NCBI RefSeq assembly: GCF_023016115.1
Contig: NZ_JALKBH010000008.1
Coordinates: 79,073 to 143,072 of the forward strand
Reading direction: 5' to 3'
From: Alcanivorax sp. S6407
Lineage (GTDB): Bacteria; Pseudomonadota; Gammaproteobacteria; Pseudomonadales; Alcanivoracaceae
Length of the DNA stretch: 64,000 nt
Position numbers and translations under genes: made by a program. Below the pieces are notes generated by a model. That model searched no databases. It saw nothing but the letters and a program-made list of their open reading frames with translations, and was not told the DNA's origin. Positions 27,861 through 36,377 of this stretch are shown piece by piece. How positions within the stretch are numbered: the first letter of the stretch is position 1; each line of letters opens with the position of its first letter.

Positions 27861-27881
27861 CGCAGAGCGGCGAATAAATTC

Positions 27882-27909
27882 GGGCCCGCTTCCTTGCGAA
27901 AGCGGGCCC
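27882..27909 (-). terminator. Hairpin terminator for the aldehyde dehydrogenase gene
   Basis: A perfect 10-bp stem GGGCCCGCTT / AAGCGGGCCC lies 42 nt past the aldehyde dehydrogenase stop on the minus strand. The following sequence (GAATTTATT) is only moderately T-rich, so efficiency is uncertain. Confidence 0.55.
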
Positions 27910-27950
27910 GCACTCCCTGGTCCAGAGGGAGGTAACTGCCAACCGAACAC

Positions 27951-29381
27951 TTACTGCGGAGTACGAATCACCAGCAGGCGTTCTTCGGTCATGTCATTGA
28001 TGGCCCAGCGAATGCCTTCACGGCCCAGGCCGGAATCCTTCACGCCACCGTAGGGCATGTTGTCCACGCGCCAGCTCGGTACATCACCGATCACCACGCC
28101 GCCGACTTCCAGCTCGTCCCAGGCTTTCTGGGCCTTGTACAGGTCGCGGGTGAAGATGCCGGCCTGCAGGCCGAATTTGGATTCGTTGATGGCACGCAGG
28201 GCGTCATCGAAGTCGCTGAAGCGGCTGATCACGGCCACCGGGCCGAACGCTTCCTCTTCCACAATGTTGGTGCCGGCCGGTGCATCTTCCAGCAGGGTGG
28301 CTTCCAGCATGGCGCCGTCGCGCTTGCCGCCGGTGAGCAGTTTGGCGCCGGCGTCCACGGCTTCATTGATCCAGTTTTCCAGACGCGTCGCTTCGCCTTC
28401 GGAAATTACCGGGCCAATGAAGGTGTCCTCGTTTTTCGGGTCGCCCATTTTCAGGGAGGCGGTCTTTTCCACCAGTCTGGCTTTCAGCTCGTCATAGACC
28501 TTGTCGTGAATCATGATGCGCTGAACACCGATACAGCTCTGGCCGGACTGATAGAAAGCACCAAAGACGATGCGCTCCACTGCGTCGTTCAGGTCCGCAT
28601 CTTCGTCTACCACTACTGCAGCGTTGCCGCCCAGTTCCAGAATCACCGGCTTCTTGCCGGCACGGGCTTTCAGGTCCCAGCCCACATCCGGGCTACCGGT
28701 GAAGCTGAGCAGCTTGAAGCGCTCATCCGTGGTGAACAGGTCCGCGCCGTCACGGTGACAGGGGAGGATAGAAAAGGCGCCTTTGGGGAGATCCGTTTCT
28801 GCCAGCACTTCACCGATGATGATGGCGCCGATGGGCGTGCGACTGGCCGGCTTGAGCACGAAGGGGCAGCCGGCGGCGATGGCCGGTGCTACCTTGTGGG
28901 CTGCCAGGTTCAACGGGAAGTTGAACGGGGAAATGAATGAGCACGGACCAATCGGCACACGCTTGACCATGCCCCGGTAGCCTTTGGCGCGGGCAGAAAT
29001 TTCCAGGTTCAGGACTTCGCCTTCGATGCGTACCGACTCTTCGGCGGCCACGCGGAAGGTATCGATCAGACGGGTGACTTCGCCGCGGGCATCCTTGATC
29101 GGTTTGCCGGCTTCCACGCACAGTGCTTCGGCCAGTTCGTCAAAGCGCTCTTCAAAACGTTTTACGCAGTGATAAAGAATCGCCTGGCGCTCATAGGGTG
29201 CCAGTTTTGCCATGGCCGCACTGGCCTTGTCAGCAGCATCAATGGCCTTGTCGATGGTGGCGGCATCCGCCATGGCCACACGGGTCGCCACTTCACCGCT
29301 GTACTTGTCGGTAACGTCCAGATCCTGGTTGGCGAACACCGCCTCATTGGCCAGGTAGTAGGGGTAAGAATTCTTCAGCAT
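27951..29381 (-). CDS. Aldehyde dehydrogenase family protein
   Basis: The 476-residue cytoplasmic enzyme has the complete ALDH active site: Asn154 in 'FNFPLN', Lys177 in 'LKPAS', Glu249 in 'LELGG' and catalytic Cys283 in 'GQSCIG'. It would oxidise an aldehyde with NAD(P)+. The sequence resembles the subgroup often found next to catabolic acetolactate synthase, as here, rather than betaine or succinate-semialdehyde enzymes; the substrate is not determinable. It lies downstream of the acetolactate synthase gene on the same strand, separated by a 102-bp gap filled mostly by an inverted heptamer array. A hairpin follows. Confidence 0.92.
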   Translation of the reverse strand: MLKNSYPYYLANEAVFANQDLDVTDKYSGEVATRVAMADAATIDKAIDAADKASAAMAKLAPYERQAILYHCVKRFEERFDELAEALCVEAGKPIKDARGEVTRLIDTFRVAAEESVRIEGEVLNLEISARAKGYRGMVKRVPIGPCSFISPFNFPLNLAAHKVAPAIAAGCPFVLKPASRTPIGAIIIGEVLAETDLPKGAFSILPCHRDGADLFTTDERFKLLSFTGSPDVGWDLKARAGKKPVILELGGNAAVVVDEDADLNDAVERIVFGAFYQSGQSCIGVQRIMIHDKVYDELKARLVEKTASLKMGDPKNEDTFIGPVISEGEATRLENWINEAVDAGAKLLTGGKRDGAMLEATLLEDAPAGTNIVEEEAFGPVAVISRFSDFDDALRAINESKFGLQAGIFTRDLYKAQKAWDELEVGGVVIGDVPSWRVDNMPYGGVKDSGLGREGIRWAINDMTEERLLVIRTPQ

Positions 29382-29401
29382 TTTTTTCTCCGAAGGTTGA
29401 A

Positions 29402-29482
29402 GAACGCCGGAAGCTGGACGCCTGATGCATGACGCTTAAAGAAAACGGGCGTCGAGCGTCTTGCATCAGGCGTCGGGCGTTC
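29402..29482. repeat. Heptamer-array inverted repeat (GACGCCT family) between acetolactate synthase and ALDH
   Basis: The left arm reads GAACGCC, GGAAGCT, GGACGCC, TGATGCA, TGACGCT; the right arm, read on the minus strand, is GAACGCC, CGACGCC, TGATGCA, AGACGCT, CGACGCC. A loop of about 10 bp lies between. The element directly abuts the acetolactate synthase stop codon (29483). Confidence 0.85.
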
Positions 29483-31123
29483 TTACAGCTTTGAGCTGAG
29501 ATCACGAATTTCCTGATTGAGGATGCGGTTGTTGTCGCGGTAGTCCACCGGGCAATCAATCACGTGCACGCCGCCGGCGGCATAGCACTCTTCGATCAGC
29601 GGGGCGAGGCCAGCGGTGGATTCTACACGATGGCCATTGGCGCCATAAGCGCGGGCATAATCCACGAAGTCCGGGTTGGTGAAGTCCAGACCGAAGTCCT
29701 GGAAATCCATGTCCGCCTGCTTCCACTTGATCATGCCGTAGCCGTCGTCGCGCAGGATCAGAATCACGATGTCCAGCTTCAGGCGAACCGCGGTTTCCAG
29801 TTCCTGGCTGTTCATCATGAAGCCGCCGTCACCGGCAATGGCCATTACGCGACGTTCCGGATAGACCATCTTGGCGGCCATGCCGGAGGGCAGGCCGGCG
29901 CCCATGGTGGCCAGCGCGTTATCCAGCAGCACGGTGTTGGGTTTGATCGCCGGGTAGTTACGGGCAAACCAGATTTTGTACATGCCGTTGTCGAGGGTAA
30001 GGATGCCGTCTTCGGGCATGACCTTGCGGATCTCGTCCACCAGACGCTGCGGGCGGATCGGGAAGCTGTCATCGGCGATGCCTTCACGGATGTGAGTCTG
30101 CAGCGCATCACGAATCCGGTGGAAGTCGGAGAAGCTCCAGTGCTCCTGGGGCTCCAGGCGTTCCTTGAGCTGCCAAAGGCTGTTGGCGATATCGCCGATC
30201 ACTTCAATCTGCGGGAAGTAGACCGGGTCGACCTGGGCGGAGTTGAAGTTGATGTGTACCACTTCGGCGCCGCCCGGGCGCATGAAAAACGGTGGCTTCT
30301 CCACCACGTCGTGACCCACATTGATGATCAGGTCGGCCTGGTCGATGGCACGGTGCACGAAGTCACCGGCGGACAAGGCCGTATTGCCAAGGAAGTGCGC
30401 GCCGGTCTCATCCACCACCCCTTTGCCCATCTGGGTGGTGATCACCGGGATGCCCAGCTTCTCCACAAACTGGCGCAGCATCTTGCTGGTCAGCTTGCGG
30501 TTGGCGCCGGCGCCGGCCAGCAGCAGCGGCTTGCGCGCACCTTGGATGGCTTCGATGGCCTTGCAGATAGCCTTGTCTTCGGCTATCGGGCGACGGGTCA
30601 TGCTCGGCTCGGTGACCGGCATGGTGGAATGTTCGCGGGCGATATCTTCCGGCAGCTCCAGGTGAGTCGCGCCGGGGCGTTCTTCTTGCGCAAGACGGAA
30701 GGCTTCGCGAATGCGGGTGGGGATGGAGTCGCCACTGACCACCTGCTTGGTGAACTTTGTCAGCGGGCGCATCATGTCGACCACATCAATGATCTGGAAC
30801 TGGCCCTGCTTGCTGCTCTTGATGGGCTTCTGGCCGGTGATCATCACCATGGGCATGGCGCCGAGCTGGGCATAGGCGGCGGCGGTCACGAAGTTGGTGG
30901 CGCCGGGGCCAAGGGTGGACATGCACACACCGGCCTTGCCGGTCAGGCGACCATAGGTGGAAGCCATGAAACCGGCTGCCTGCTCATGACGGGTAATCAC
31001 CAGTTTGATTTTGGAGCCGCGCAGGGACTCCAGCAGGTCCAGGTTTTCTTCGCCAGGAATGGCAAAGACGTGTTCAACGCCTTCGGCTTCCAGGGCTCGG
31101 ACGAACAAATCTGATGCTTTCAT
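29483..31123 (-). CDS. Acetolactate synthase large subunit, catabolic AlsS-like
   Basis: The 546-residue thiamine-diphosphate enzyme condenses two pyruvates to 2-acetolactate. The TPP-activating Glu lies in 'AIPGEENLDLL' (24-25), the central domain spans about 190-330, and the C-terminal PP domain has 'AGDGGFMMNSQELETAVRL' followed by 'LRDDGYGMIKWKQ', where the usual NN of the Mg-binding motif is DD, as in some AlsS-type enzymes. No regulatory small subunit (IlvH/IlvN) is adjacent, which supports an unregulated catabolic type or a related carboligase. The ALDH gene downstream suggests handling of an aldehyde made or used in the same pathway. No acetolactate decarboxylase is nearby. Confidence 0.88.
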   Translation of the reverse strand: MKASDLFVRALEAEGVEHVFAIPGEENLDLLESLRGSKIKLVITRHEQAAGFMASTYGRLTGKAGVCMSTLGPGATNFVTAAAYAQLGAMPMVMITGQKPIKSSKQGQFQIIDVVDMMRPLTKFTKQVVSGDSIPTRIREAFRLAQEERPGATHLELPEDIAREHSTMPVTEPSMTRRPIAEDKAICKAIEAIQGARKPLLLAGAGANRKLTSKMLRQFVEKLGIPVITTQMGKGVVDETGAHFLGNTALSAGDFVHRAIDQADLIINVGHDVVEKPPFFMRPGGAEVVHINFNSAQVDPVYFPQIEVIGDIANSLWQLKERLEPQEHWSFSDFHRIRDALQTHIREGIADDSFPIRPQRLVDEIRKVMPEDGILTLDNGMYKIWFARNYPAIKPNTVLLDNALATMGAGLPSGMAAKMVYPERRVMAIAGDGGFMMNSQELETAVRLKLDIVILILRDDGYGMIKWKQADMDFQDFGLDFTNPDFVDYARAYGANGHRVESTAGLAPLIEECYAAGGVHVIDCPVDYRDNNRILNQEIRDLSSKL

Positions 31124-31725
31124 GAGGTGGTCTCTCCGGTTGTGACCTGTCTGATATTCGGTTGCAGCAGGTGTCCACGAGTGTGTGGCAATGCAATTTC
31201 AACGCTGTTTAATGCAAACGCTGTGCCTGCTTTTCCCTGCTTTGGTGCGGGAAAAGTGCATCAAGTTGGTGCTAGGTAGACATTTCGAGGTTCACTATAG
31301 CGCGAGATGGTGCATCAAAGGGGTAGTTAAAGCCGATACTTTTTATTAACAAATGTGATCATGAACCATTGCCGATAAGGTGGTGGCGGTGCACAGTCTG
31401 CGCCTAGCAGGCTGTTGAAAAGCCCGTTGCGTACTCAGTCTTTCAGGCTGGTTCGCCCCCTCTATGGGCCAAAAGGTAAAGAGGGGCGCGCTTTTGAAGG
31501 TGTATGTCCATCCATCGAAAAAGCGCAACAACGAGTGCGGACCAGCCTGGAAGACCCGGGAGCACTCTAAAGAGTATAAAGGCGCGGCCTGAAGCGCACA
31601 TCTGCTGCGCCTTGCCTCTCGGAAAGGGAACCACCCTGACCATCGAGACAAGACACAACAGCTGCACGCTTCAGGCCACGCTGAGTATGCAAGGGGCTTT
31701 TCAACAGCCTGCTAGGAGGGAGACT
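31124..31725. other. 602-bp divergent intergenic region, mostly a MITE-like element
   Basis: Between the divergent acetolactate synthase and amidohydrolase genes. Bases 31124-31402 are AT-leaning and should carry the acetolactate synthase promoter; 31403-31716 is the MITE-like element. No gene is supported; a longer reading of the amidohydrolase into this region is not real. Confidence 0.6.
31403..31716. mobile_element. MITE-like element, 314 bp with 36-bp terminal inverted repeats
   Basis: The left end CCTAGCAGGCTGTTGAAAAG... (31403-31438) is the reverse complement of the right end (31681-31716) over 36 bp with two mismatches. CTAG at each end is palindromic and could be a 4-bp target duplication. 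The interior has no transposase or other gene, so it would need a helper. It ends 9 bp before the amidohydrolase start, and its last bases contribute to the ribosome site TAGGAGGGAG. Confidence 0.85.
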
Positions 31726-33432
31726 ATGAAAATCTGGCTTGGAATCGTATCGGTGATAGCGTTGCTGGTGGTGGCGGCACTGGCCGGCCTGCATCGCTGG
31801 TTCAATCCTCCTTCCCCTGCAGCGCAGCTGTTTTATAACGGCACCATCATGACCATGGACCCGGCGCAGCCTGAGGCCCCGGCCATGCTGGTCAAGCGTG
31901 GTGAGATCGTCGCGTTCGGTGATGTGGACAGCCTCCGTGACCAGGTTAGCCGCGATGCCCTGCAGGTGGACCTGGAGGGCGGAACCCTGATGCCGGGCTT
32001 CATCGAAGCCCATGGCCATTTTCCCGGTGAAGGCCTGTCTGCCATTGCGGTGGATGCCAACAGTCCCCCCATCGGTGACCTCTACAGTATCGACACCTTG
32101 CTGGAGCGCTTGAAGTTGCTGGCCCAGCGGCGCCCGGAAGGCACGCTGCTGGCTTACGGGTTTGATGACACCACGGTCGGAGAGCAGCGTTACCCCACCC
32201 GGGAGGAGCTGGATTCTGTCAGCGACAAGCGCCCGATCATGGTGATGCATATTTCCGGTCATCTTGGCGTATTGAACAGCGCTGCATTGTCGCTCATGGG
32301 TATCGAAGAAACCGTGCAGGATCCGGCGGGCGGTTTTTACGGTCGAGACGCAGAGGGACGCCTGAATGGCCTTCTGGCGGAAACCGCCTTCAGTTCGGTA
32401 AGGGCCAGATTGCTGGATCTGTCTGCCATGGATGGCTGGCGCGTGATGCGCCGTGCCGCGCAGCAGTATCTCTCCCGTGGAATCACCTTTGCCCAGAATG
32501 GACTGGCGGATGCAGCCAATATCAGGGCGCTGGGCCCGGTGCTGCGTTATGGCATGCTGCCGCTGCGACTGAGTGTCTGGCCAGACGCCGACGCGCAGGA
32601 GCAAATCGGGTCTGGACGCCTGTCGTTAACACCGGGGCCCCGTGGTTATCTCGGTTCAGTGAAACTGGTCAGTGATGGCTCCCTGCAAGGCTTTACCGGC
32701 TTCCTCAGCGAGCCATATTTTACTGTGCCGGAGAGTTACCCGGAGGATTACCTGGGTTTCCCCTCTTTGTCGCTGGAGGCGTTGAGCGAGCAGGTGGCGC
32801 GCTTCCATTGCCGGGATCGTCAGGTGGCGATTCATGCTAATGGTGATGCGGCCATCACCATGAGCCTGGACGCGGTGGCTGCGGCCCGAGCCCAGTGCCC
32901 GAAGATCAGGCAACAGCCGGTTCTGATCCATGCGCAGATGGCAACGGCAGAACAGTTGCAGCGTATGGTGGCGCTGGACGTGATCCCCTCTTTTTTCAAT
33001 GTGCATGTGTATTACTGGGGGGATCGGCACCGGGACATTTTCCTTGGCCCGGAGCGTGCTGCGCGGATATCGCCATTGGCAGAGGCACAGCAGTTGGGTC
33101 TGCCCTTTACCCTGCATGCGGATTCACCGGTAGTGCCGTTCCAGCCGTTGCAACTGGTATGGAATGCGGTGCACCGGGAAACCGCCAGCGGTGAAATGTT
33201 GGGGGCGGATCAGGCGATCGATGTGAAGCGCGCACTGCGGGCGGTGACGGTGGATGCGGCAAGGCAGCTGGGTGTGGCAGAGGAGGTCGGGCAATTGCGA
33301 CCCGGCATGAAAGCGGATCTGGTCTGGCTCGACCGTGATCCCCGTGAATTCATTGCAGACTGGAAAGCTATCCAGGTGCGTGGGGTCTGGGTCGATGGGG
33401 TCCGTCGCTTTCCTGGCGGAATGTCAGAGTAG
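31726..33432 (+). CDS. Amidohydrolase family protein (YtcJ-like), membrane-anchored
   Basis: The 568-residue protein starts with a hydrophobic helix (about 5-25), so it is anchored or exported. The amidohydrolase-3 domain follows: 'FYNGTIMTMDP', the metal-binding H-x-H in 'GFIEAHGHF', 'HISGHLGVLNSAAL', 'VKLVSDGSLQGFTGFL', 'QVAIHANGDAAI' and C-terminal 'LRPGMKADLVWLDRDP'. Family members hydrolyse amide or carbamate bonds with bound metal; the substrate is unknown. ATG 31726 has a strong GGAGGGAG site partly formed by the MITE end. A GGCGCCG hairpin (33480-33496) lies after the stop. Confidence 0.9.
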   Translation: MKIWLGIVSVIALLVVAALAGLHRWFNPPSPAAQLFYNGTIMTMDPAQPEAPAMLVKRGEIVAFGDVDSLRDQVSRDALQVDLEGGTLMPGFIEAHGHFPGEGLSAIAVDANSPPIGDLYSIDTLLERLKLLAQRRPEGTLLAYGFDDTTVGEQRYPTREELDSVSDKRPIMVMHISGHLGVLNSAALSLMGIEETVQDPAGGFYGRDAEGRLNGLLAETAFSSVRARLLDLSAMDGWRVMRRAAQQYLSRGITFAQNGLADAANIRALGPVLRYGMLPLRLSVWPDADAQEQIGSGRLSLTPGPRGYLGSVKLVSDGSLQGFTGFLSEPYFTVPESYPEDYLGFPSLSLEALSEQVARFHCRDRQVAIHANGDAAITMSLDAVAAARAQCPKIRQQPVLIHAQMATAEQLQRMVALDVIPSFFNVHVYYWGDRHRDIFLGPERAARISPLAEAQQLGLPFTLHADSPVVPFQPLQLVWNAVHRETASGEMLGADQAIDVKRALRAVTVDAARQLGVAEEVGQLRPGMKADLVWLDRDPREFIADWKAIQVRGVWVDGVRRFPGGMSE

Positions 33433-33505
33433 CGGCGAGGGCTAAGTGGGGCCAGCGATGCGGCCCCTGTATCGGTAGGGCGCCGTTACGGCGCCACCGC
33501 CTGAA

Positions 33506-33730
33506 TTAGTGCCAGGTGCCTTCGAGGTTCTCGCACTGCTCCAGAAATTCTTCTGCACTCATTTCAATCGCGTCGTGATCCAGGTGTGAGGCCACCTGTT
33601 CTTTCAGTTGTCCAACGACCTTGGACATCACGGTCAGGGTTTCTTCCACCTGCTCGATGGTTTCCAGCAGATCCTCGGCTTCTTGCAGATACTCTTCACG
33701 CAGGTACTCGTCTTTCTCGTAGTCGCTCAT
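33506..33730 (-). CDS. Small acidic coiled-coil hypothetical protein
   Basis: The 74-residue product from ATG 33730 has GGAGG 6 nt upstream. It is strongly acidic and helical ('YLREEYLQEAEDLLETIEQV'), reads as a coiled coil, and ends in a short acidic segment with one Cys. It has no signal peptide or known domain. An in-frame ATG at 33808 lacks a ribosome site. It is convergent with the amidohydrolase and looks like an independent unit. Function unknown. Confidence 0.7.
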   Translation of the reverse strand: MSDYEKDEYLREEYLQEAEDLLETIEQVEETLTVMSKVVGQLKEQVASHLDHDAIEMSAEEFLEQCENLEGTWH

Positions 33731-34095
33731 GCGAAGCCTCCTGATGGTTTGTGAGTCCCCGACTTCAGAACTCCTCTCCATGTTGCCAACGATAGGGGCG
33801 TAAAACAAACGGCAATTGGGGGTATTTGATTAAAGTTTGATCGTTTGTGATGGATGGTCGCGAGTATTTTACGAACGGTTCAATTGCCGCTCCCCTGGGG
33901 GCTGTCTGCAGGGGGCAAAACCAGAGATCAAAAGAGGATTAACCACAGAGAACACAGAGTTCAGCGAGATAGAAGCGGAGATTTTCTCGACTCCTTTAGC
34001 CGGTTTGGTTGAATGTGCTTTGGATTTTTTCTGGCACCGTGTCGACAACGGTGGCAAGTGCAACAGCGACCTGCCTGTGACGCAGGGCAGCAATA
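33731..34095. other. 365-bp intergenic region
   Basis: No gene is supported. It contains the promoter side of the small acidic gene and a short run AACCACAGAGAACACAGAG (33941-33959), a word type common in bacterial intergenic repeats, here without a paired arm. Confidence 0.5.
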
Positions 34096-34524
34096 TCAGA
34101 AAGTGAGGGTGAGGGTGGTCCAGTCGCTGGATGCGGGTTGGGCGGAGTCTTGATTGTTGGCGTTGCTGTCCACTGTGTGCGTCATTACTGCCCCGGTACC
34201 GGTAGCACTCAAGAGGGATGCATTGTCCCAATCAAGTGAGTGAGCGCTGTCAGGAAAATACTGGAAGTCTTCAGTGGATCCGTCGGCTGATTTCACCGTG
34301 CGGGTTCCATGGCTGTGGCTGAGGCCGACGTCATAGCTGCTGCCACGGGAACAGGACACATCCGTTGCCAGAGAGCCGGATTGCTTGCGTCCGATCTTGT
34401 CGATGGAGCATGTCGCACCGAGGGTAAGCTGCACCTGAAAACGCGCAGTATTTGAAGCGGCCATCGCTGATGCCGACAAGGCGCAGGAGACAATCAGAAT
34501 AAGGGACGTGCAACGTTTCATCAT
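34096..34524 (-). CDS. Orphan pilin-like (SCPU-related) secreted protein
   Basis: The 142-residue protein has a signal peptide (cleavage near AMAA) and then 'FQVQLTLGATCSIDKIGRKQ', 'LATDVSCSRGSSYDVGLSHSHGT' and a final 'TTLTLTF' strand. The Cys pair, the order of conserved parts and the terminal beta strand match SCPU pilins such as that at 20613, but the 'FGT' word is missing and the domain is divergent and short. It has no chaperone or usher beside it. It may be a minor subunit for the 16041-21140 system or a decayed pilin. Start ATG 34524 or 34521. Confidence 0.65.
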   Translation of the reverse strand: MMKRCTSLILIVSCALSASAMAASNTARFQVQLTLGATCSIDKIGRKQSGSLATDVSCSRGSSYDVGLSHSHGTRTVKSADGSTEDFQYFPDSAHSLDWDNASLLSATGTGAVMTHTVDSNANNQDSAQPASSDWTTLTLTF

Positions 34525-34751
34525 TCCTTCCCTGGAATGGCCTTTCCCTCTTTTATATCGGATGCCCGGTGGGTGTTACATATAACCCGTGTTGCCTAAA
34601 CGTTATGACTAATTGCGGTGGGTAAATGTGTCGAAATTTCAGGATTATCTTCCGAGAACGTTTTCATGGGAAAGGGTGGGTAGTGAGATCTGCGGCGGAT
34701 GAATTTATGAGCGCTGCGTCGTACCATCTGACCACAGGCGGAAGTCTTTTC

Positions 34752-34812
34752 TGTGGGAGCGTGCTTGCACGCGAAAAGCTTCCAGAGAATCGCCTGCAGG
34801 CAGGCTCCTACG
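34752..34812. repeat. REP-like intergenic repeat
   Basis: TGTGGGAGCGTGCTTGCACG at the left and CGCCTGCAGGCAGGCTCCTA at the right form an imperfect inverted pair of the GGGAGC...GCTCC type known as REP sequences in Pseudomonas and relatives. A close copy is at 57598-57667. Confidence 0.75.
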
Positions 34813-34888
34813 GAAAGGGGGGCAGTATAGGGTGTCCCGGTTTCTCCAAGCGTGTAGCCTGTCGCGTGAAGCATGATGCGTAAAAACA

Positions 34889-34915
34889 AAAAAGGCGCCG
34901 AAGCGCCTTTTTCTT
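34889..34915 (-). terminator. Rho-independent terminator after nrdB
   Basis: On the minus strand, AAAGGCGCTTCGGCGCCTTT has a UUCG-type loop and is followed by a T run, starting about 13 nt past the nrdB stop. Confidence 0.9.
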
Positions 34916-34927
34916 TTTCCGTCTTTC

Positions 34928-36235
34928 TTAATCCCAGCTCAGCGCACCGCCGACTTGGTATTCGGTCACTCGAGTTTCGAAGAAGTTCTTCTCTTTGCGC
35001 AGGTCCATGATTTCGCTCATCCACGGGAACGGGTTGTTCACGCCTTTGAACTGCTCCGGCAGACCCAGCTGGGCCAGGCGGCGGTTGGCGATGAACTGCA
35101 GGTACTCTTCCATCATGGAGGCGTTCATGCCGAGCACACCGCGGGGCATGGTGTCGCGGGCGTACTGGATTTCCAGCTCGGTGCCTTCCAGGATCATCTG
35201 GGTGGCCTTGTCGCGCATCTGCTGGTCCCACAGGTGCGGGTTTTCCAGTTTGATCTGGTTGATCACGTCCACACCGAAGTTCACGTGCATGGATTCGTCA
35301 CGCAGGATGTACTGGAACTGCTCGGCGACGCCGGTCATCTTGTTGCGGCGGCCCATGGAGAGGATCTGGGTGAAGCCACAGTAGAAGAAGATGCCTTCCA
35401 GTACACAGTAGAACGCGATCAGGTTTTCCAGCAGCGCCTTGTCGGTTTCCACGGTGCCAGTCTTGAATTCCGGATCGGACAGGTCGCGGGTGTACTGGAT
35501 GCCCCACTGTGCCTTCTTGGCCACGGCAGGAATCTCGCGGTACATGTTGAAGATCTCGCCTTCATCCATGCCCAGGGACTCGATGCAGTACTGGTAGGCG
35601 TGGGTGTGGATCGCTTCTTCAAAGGACTGACGCAGGATGTACTGGCGACACTCCGGGTTGGTGATCAGGCGGTAGATGGCCAGCACCAGGTTGTTGGCAA
35701 CCAGGGAATCGGCGGTGGAGAAGAAACCCAGGTTACGCTTGACGATACGGCGCTCATCTTCGGTGAGGCCGTCGGGCTTTTTCCACAGCGCCAGGTCGGC
35801 GTTCATGTTCACTTCCTGGGGCATCCAGTGGTTGGCACAGCCATCCAGATATTTCTGCCATGCCCAGTCGTACTTGAACGGTACCAGCTGGTTGAGGTCA
35901 GCGCGGCAGTTGATCATGCGCTTGTCGTCAACTTCCACACGGCCGGCGGTGCCTTCCAGTTCGGCCACACCTTCGGCCACATCCATCTTGGCGACGGCGG
36001 CTTGGGCGCGTTCGACGGCGTCGGTCACGGCCCTCTCTATTGAGGTGTCTGGGGTTCGTCCTCGCAGCTCATCGCTTCCTGAATCTCCAGCATCCGCTGC
36101 ACTTCCCGGTGCCGGTGCTTGAGGTGCAGATGCCGCTTGTTCAGAAACCGCCGCAGATTGCGACGGCGCTGCGGGCTTTGGTTGCGGCTTGGCGGCAGGC
36201 GTCTCTTGCGCATTGAATTCGTCCCAGCTCAGCAT
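34928..36235 (-). CDS. nrdB: Ribonucleotide reductase class Ia, beta subunit
   Basis: The 435-residue protein houses the di-iron tyrosyl radical. Ligands and radical site are visible in '[18 protein letters not shown]' (Glu, His and the Tyr three to four residues on) and '[10 protein letters not shown]'. The protein is longer than E. coli NrdB (about 376) because of an Ala/Pro/Gln-rich N-terminal extension of about 100 residues before '[23 protein letters not shown]'. The first residues 'MLSWDEF' echo the last residues 'GALSWD'; the C-terminal peptide is the part known to dock on NrdA. It is downstream of nrdA on the same strand with a 141-bp gap that includes a heptamer array. A terminator follows. 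Confidence 0.96.
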   Translation of the reverse strand: MLSWDEFNAQETPAAKPQPKPAAPSQSAAVSEQAASAPQAPAPGSAADAGDSGSDELRGRTPDTSIERAVTDAVERAQAAVAKMDVAEGVAELEGTAGRVEVDDKRMINCRADLNQLVPFKYDWAWQKYLDGCANHWMPQEVNMNADLALWKKPDGLTEDERRIVKRNLGFFSTADSLVANNLVLAIYRLITNPECRQYILRQSFEEAIHTHAYQYCIESLGMDEGEIFNMYREIPAVAKKAQWGIQYTRDLSDPEFKTGTVETDKALLENLIAFYCVLEGIFFYCGFTQILSMGRRNKMTGVAEQFQYILRDESMHVNFGVDVINQIKLENPHLWDQQMRDKATQMILEGTELEIQYARDTMPRGVLGMNASMMEEYLQFIANRRLAQLGLPEQFKGVNNPFPWMSEIMDLRKEKNFFETRVTEYQVGGALSWD

Positions 36236-36299
36236 GTGTATCTCCCTTCATTCTGTCAGCGGTGGCGCCCTGGCGTCACCCTTGATGCATTCTTTAACC

Positions 36300-36377
36300 G
36301 GCCTGACGCTTGAGGCCTGACGCCGGACGCTAAAAGGATGGAAAGCGTCGGGCGTCGGGCGTCAAGCATCCGGCGTT
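36300..36377. repeat. Heptamer-array inverted repeat (GACGCCT family) at the nrdA stop
   Basis: The left arm reads GGCCTGA, CGCTTGA, GGCCTGA, CGCCGGA, CGCTAAA; the right arm AGCGTCG, GGCGTCG, GGCGTCA, AGCATCC, GGCGTTT. The loop is about 9 bp. Its right end touches the nrdA stop codon and it lies between nrdA and nrdB. Confidence 0.85.

Larger units (their letters stand above)
34525..34927. other. 403-bp intergenic region with REP-like repeat and terminator
   Basis: No gene is supported. It contains the upstream region of the orphan pilin-like gene, a REP-like palindromic repeat (34752-34812) and the nrdB terminator (34889-34915). Confidence 0.6.

Noticed and set aside
29564..31114. A 516-codon open frame opposite acetolactate synthase
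   Set aside because: Composition is His/Gly/Ala-rich antisense of a well-conserved enzyme; no domain or ribosome site.
31504..31725. Longer N-terminus for the amidohydrolase
   Set aside because: It would be coded by the MITE-like element and precede the membrane anchor and true ribosome site.
33941..33969. A fourth heptamer family (CACAGAG-type)
   Set aside because: Only three poorly matching units and no inverted arm; could be chance or a different common intergenic word.
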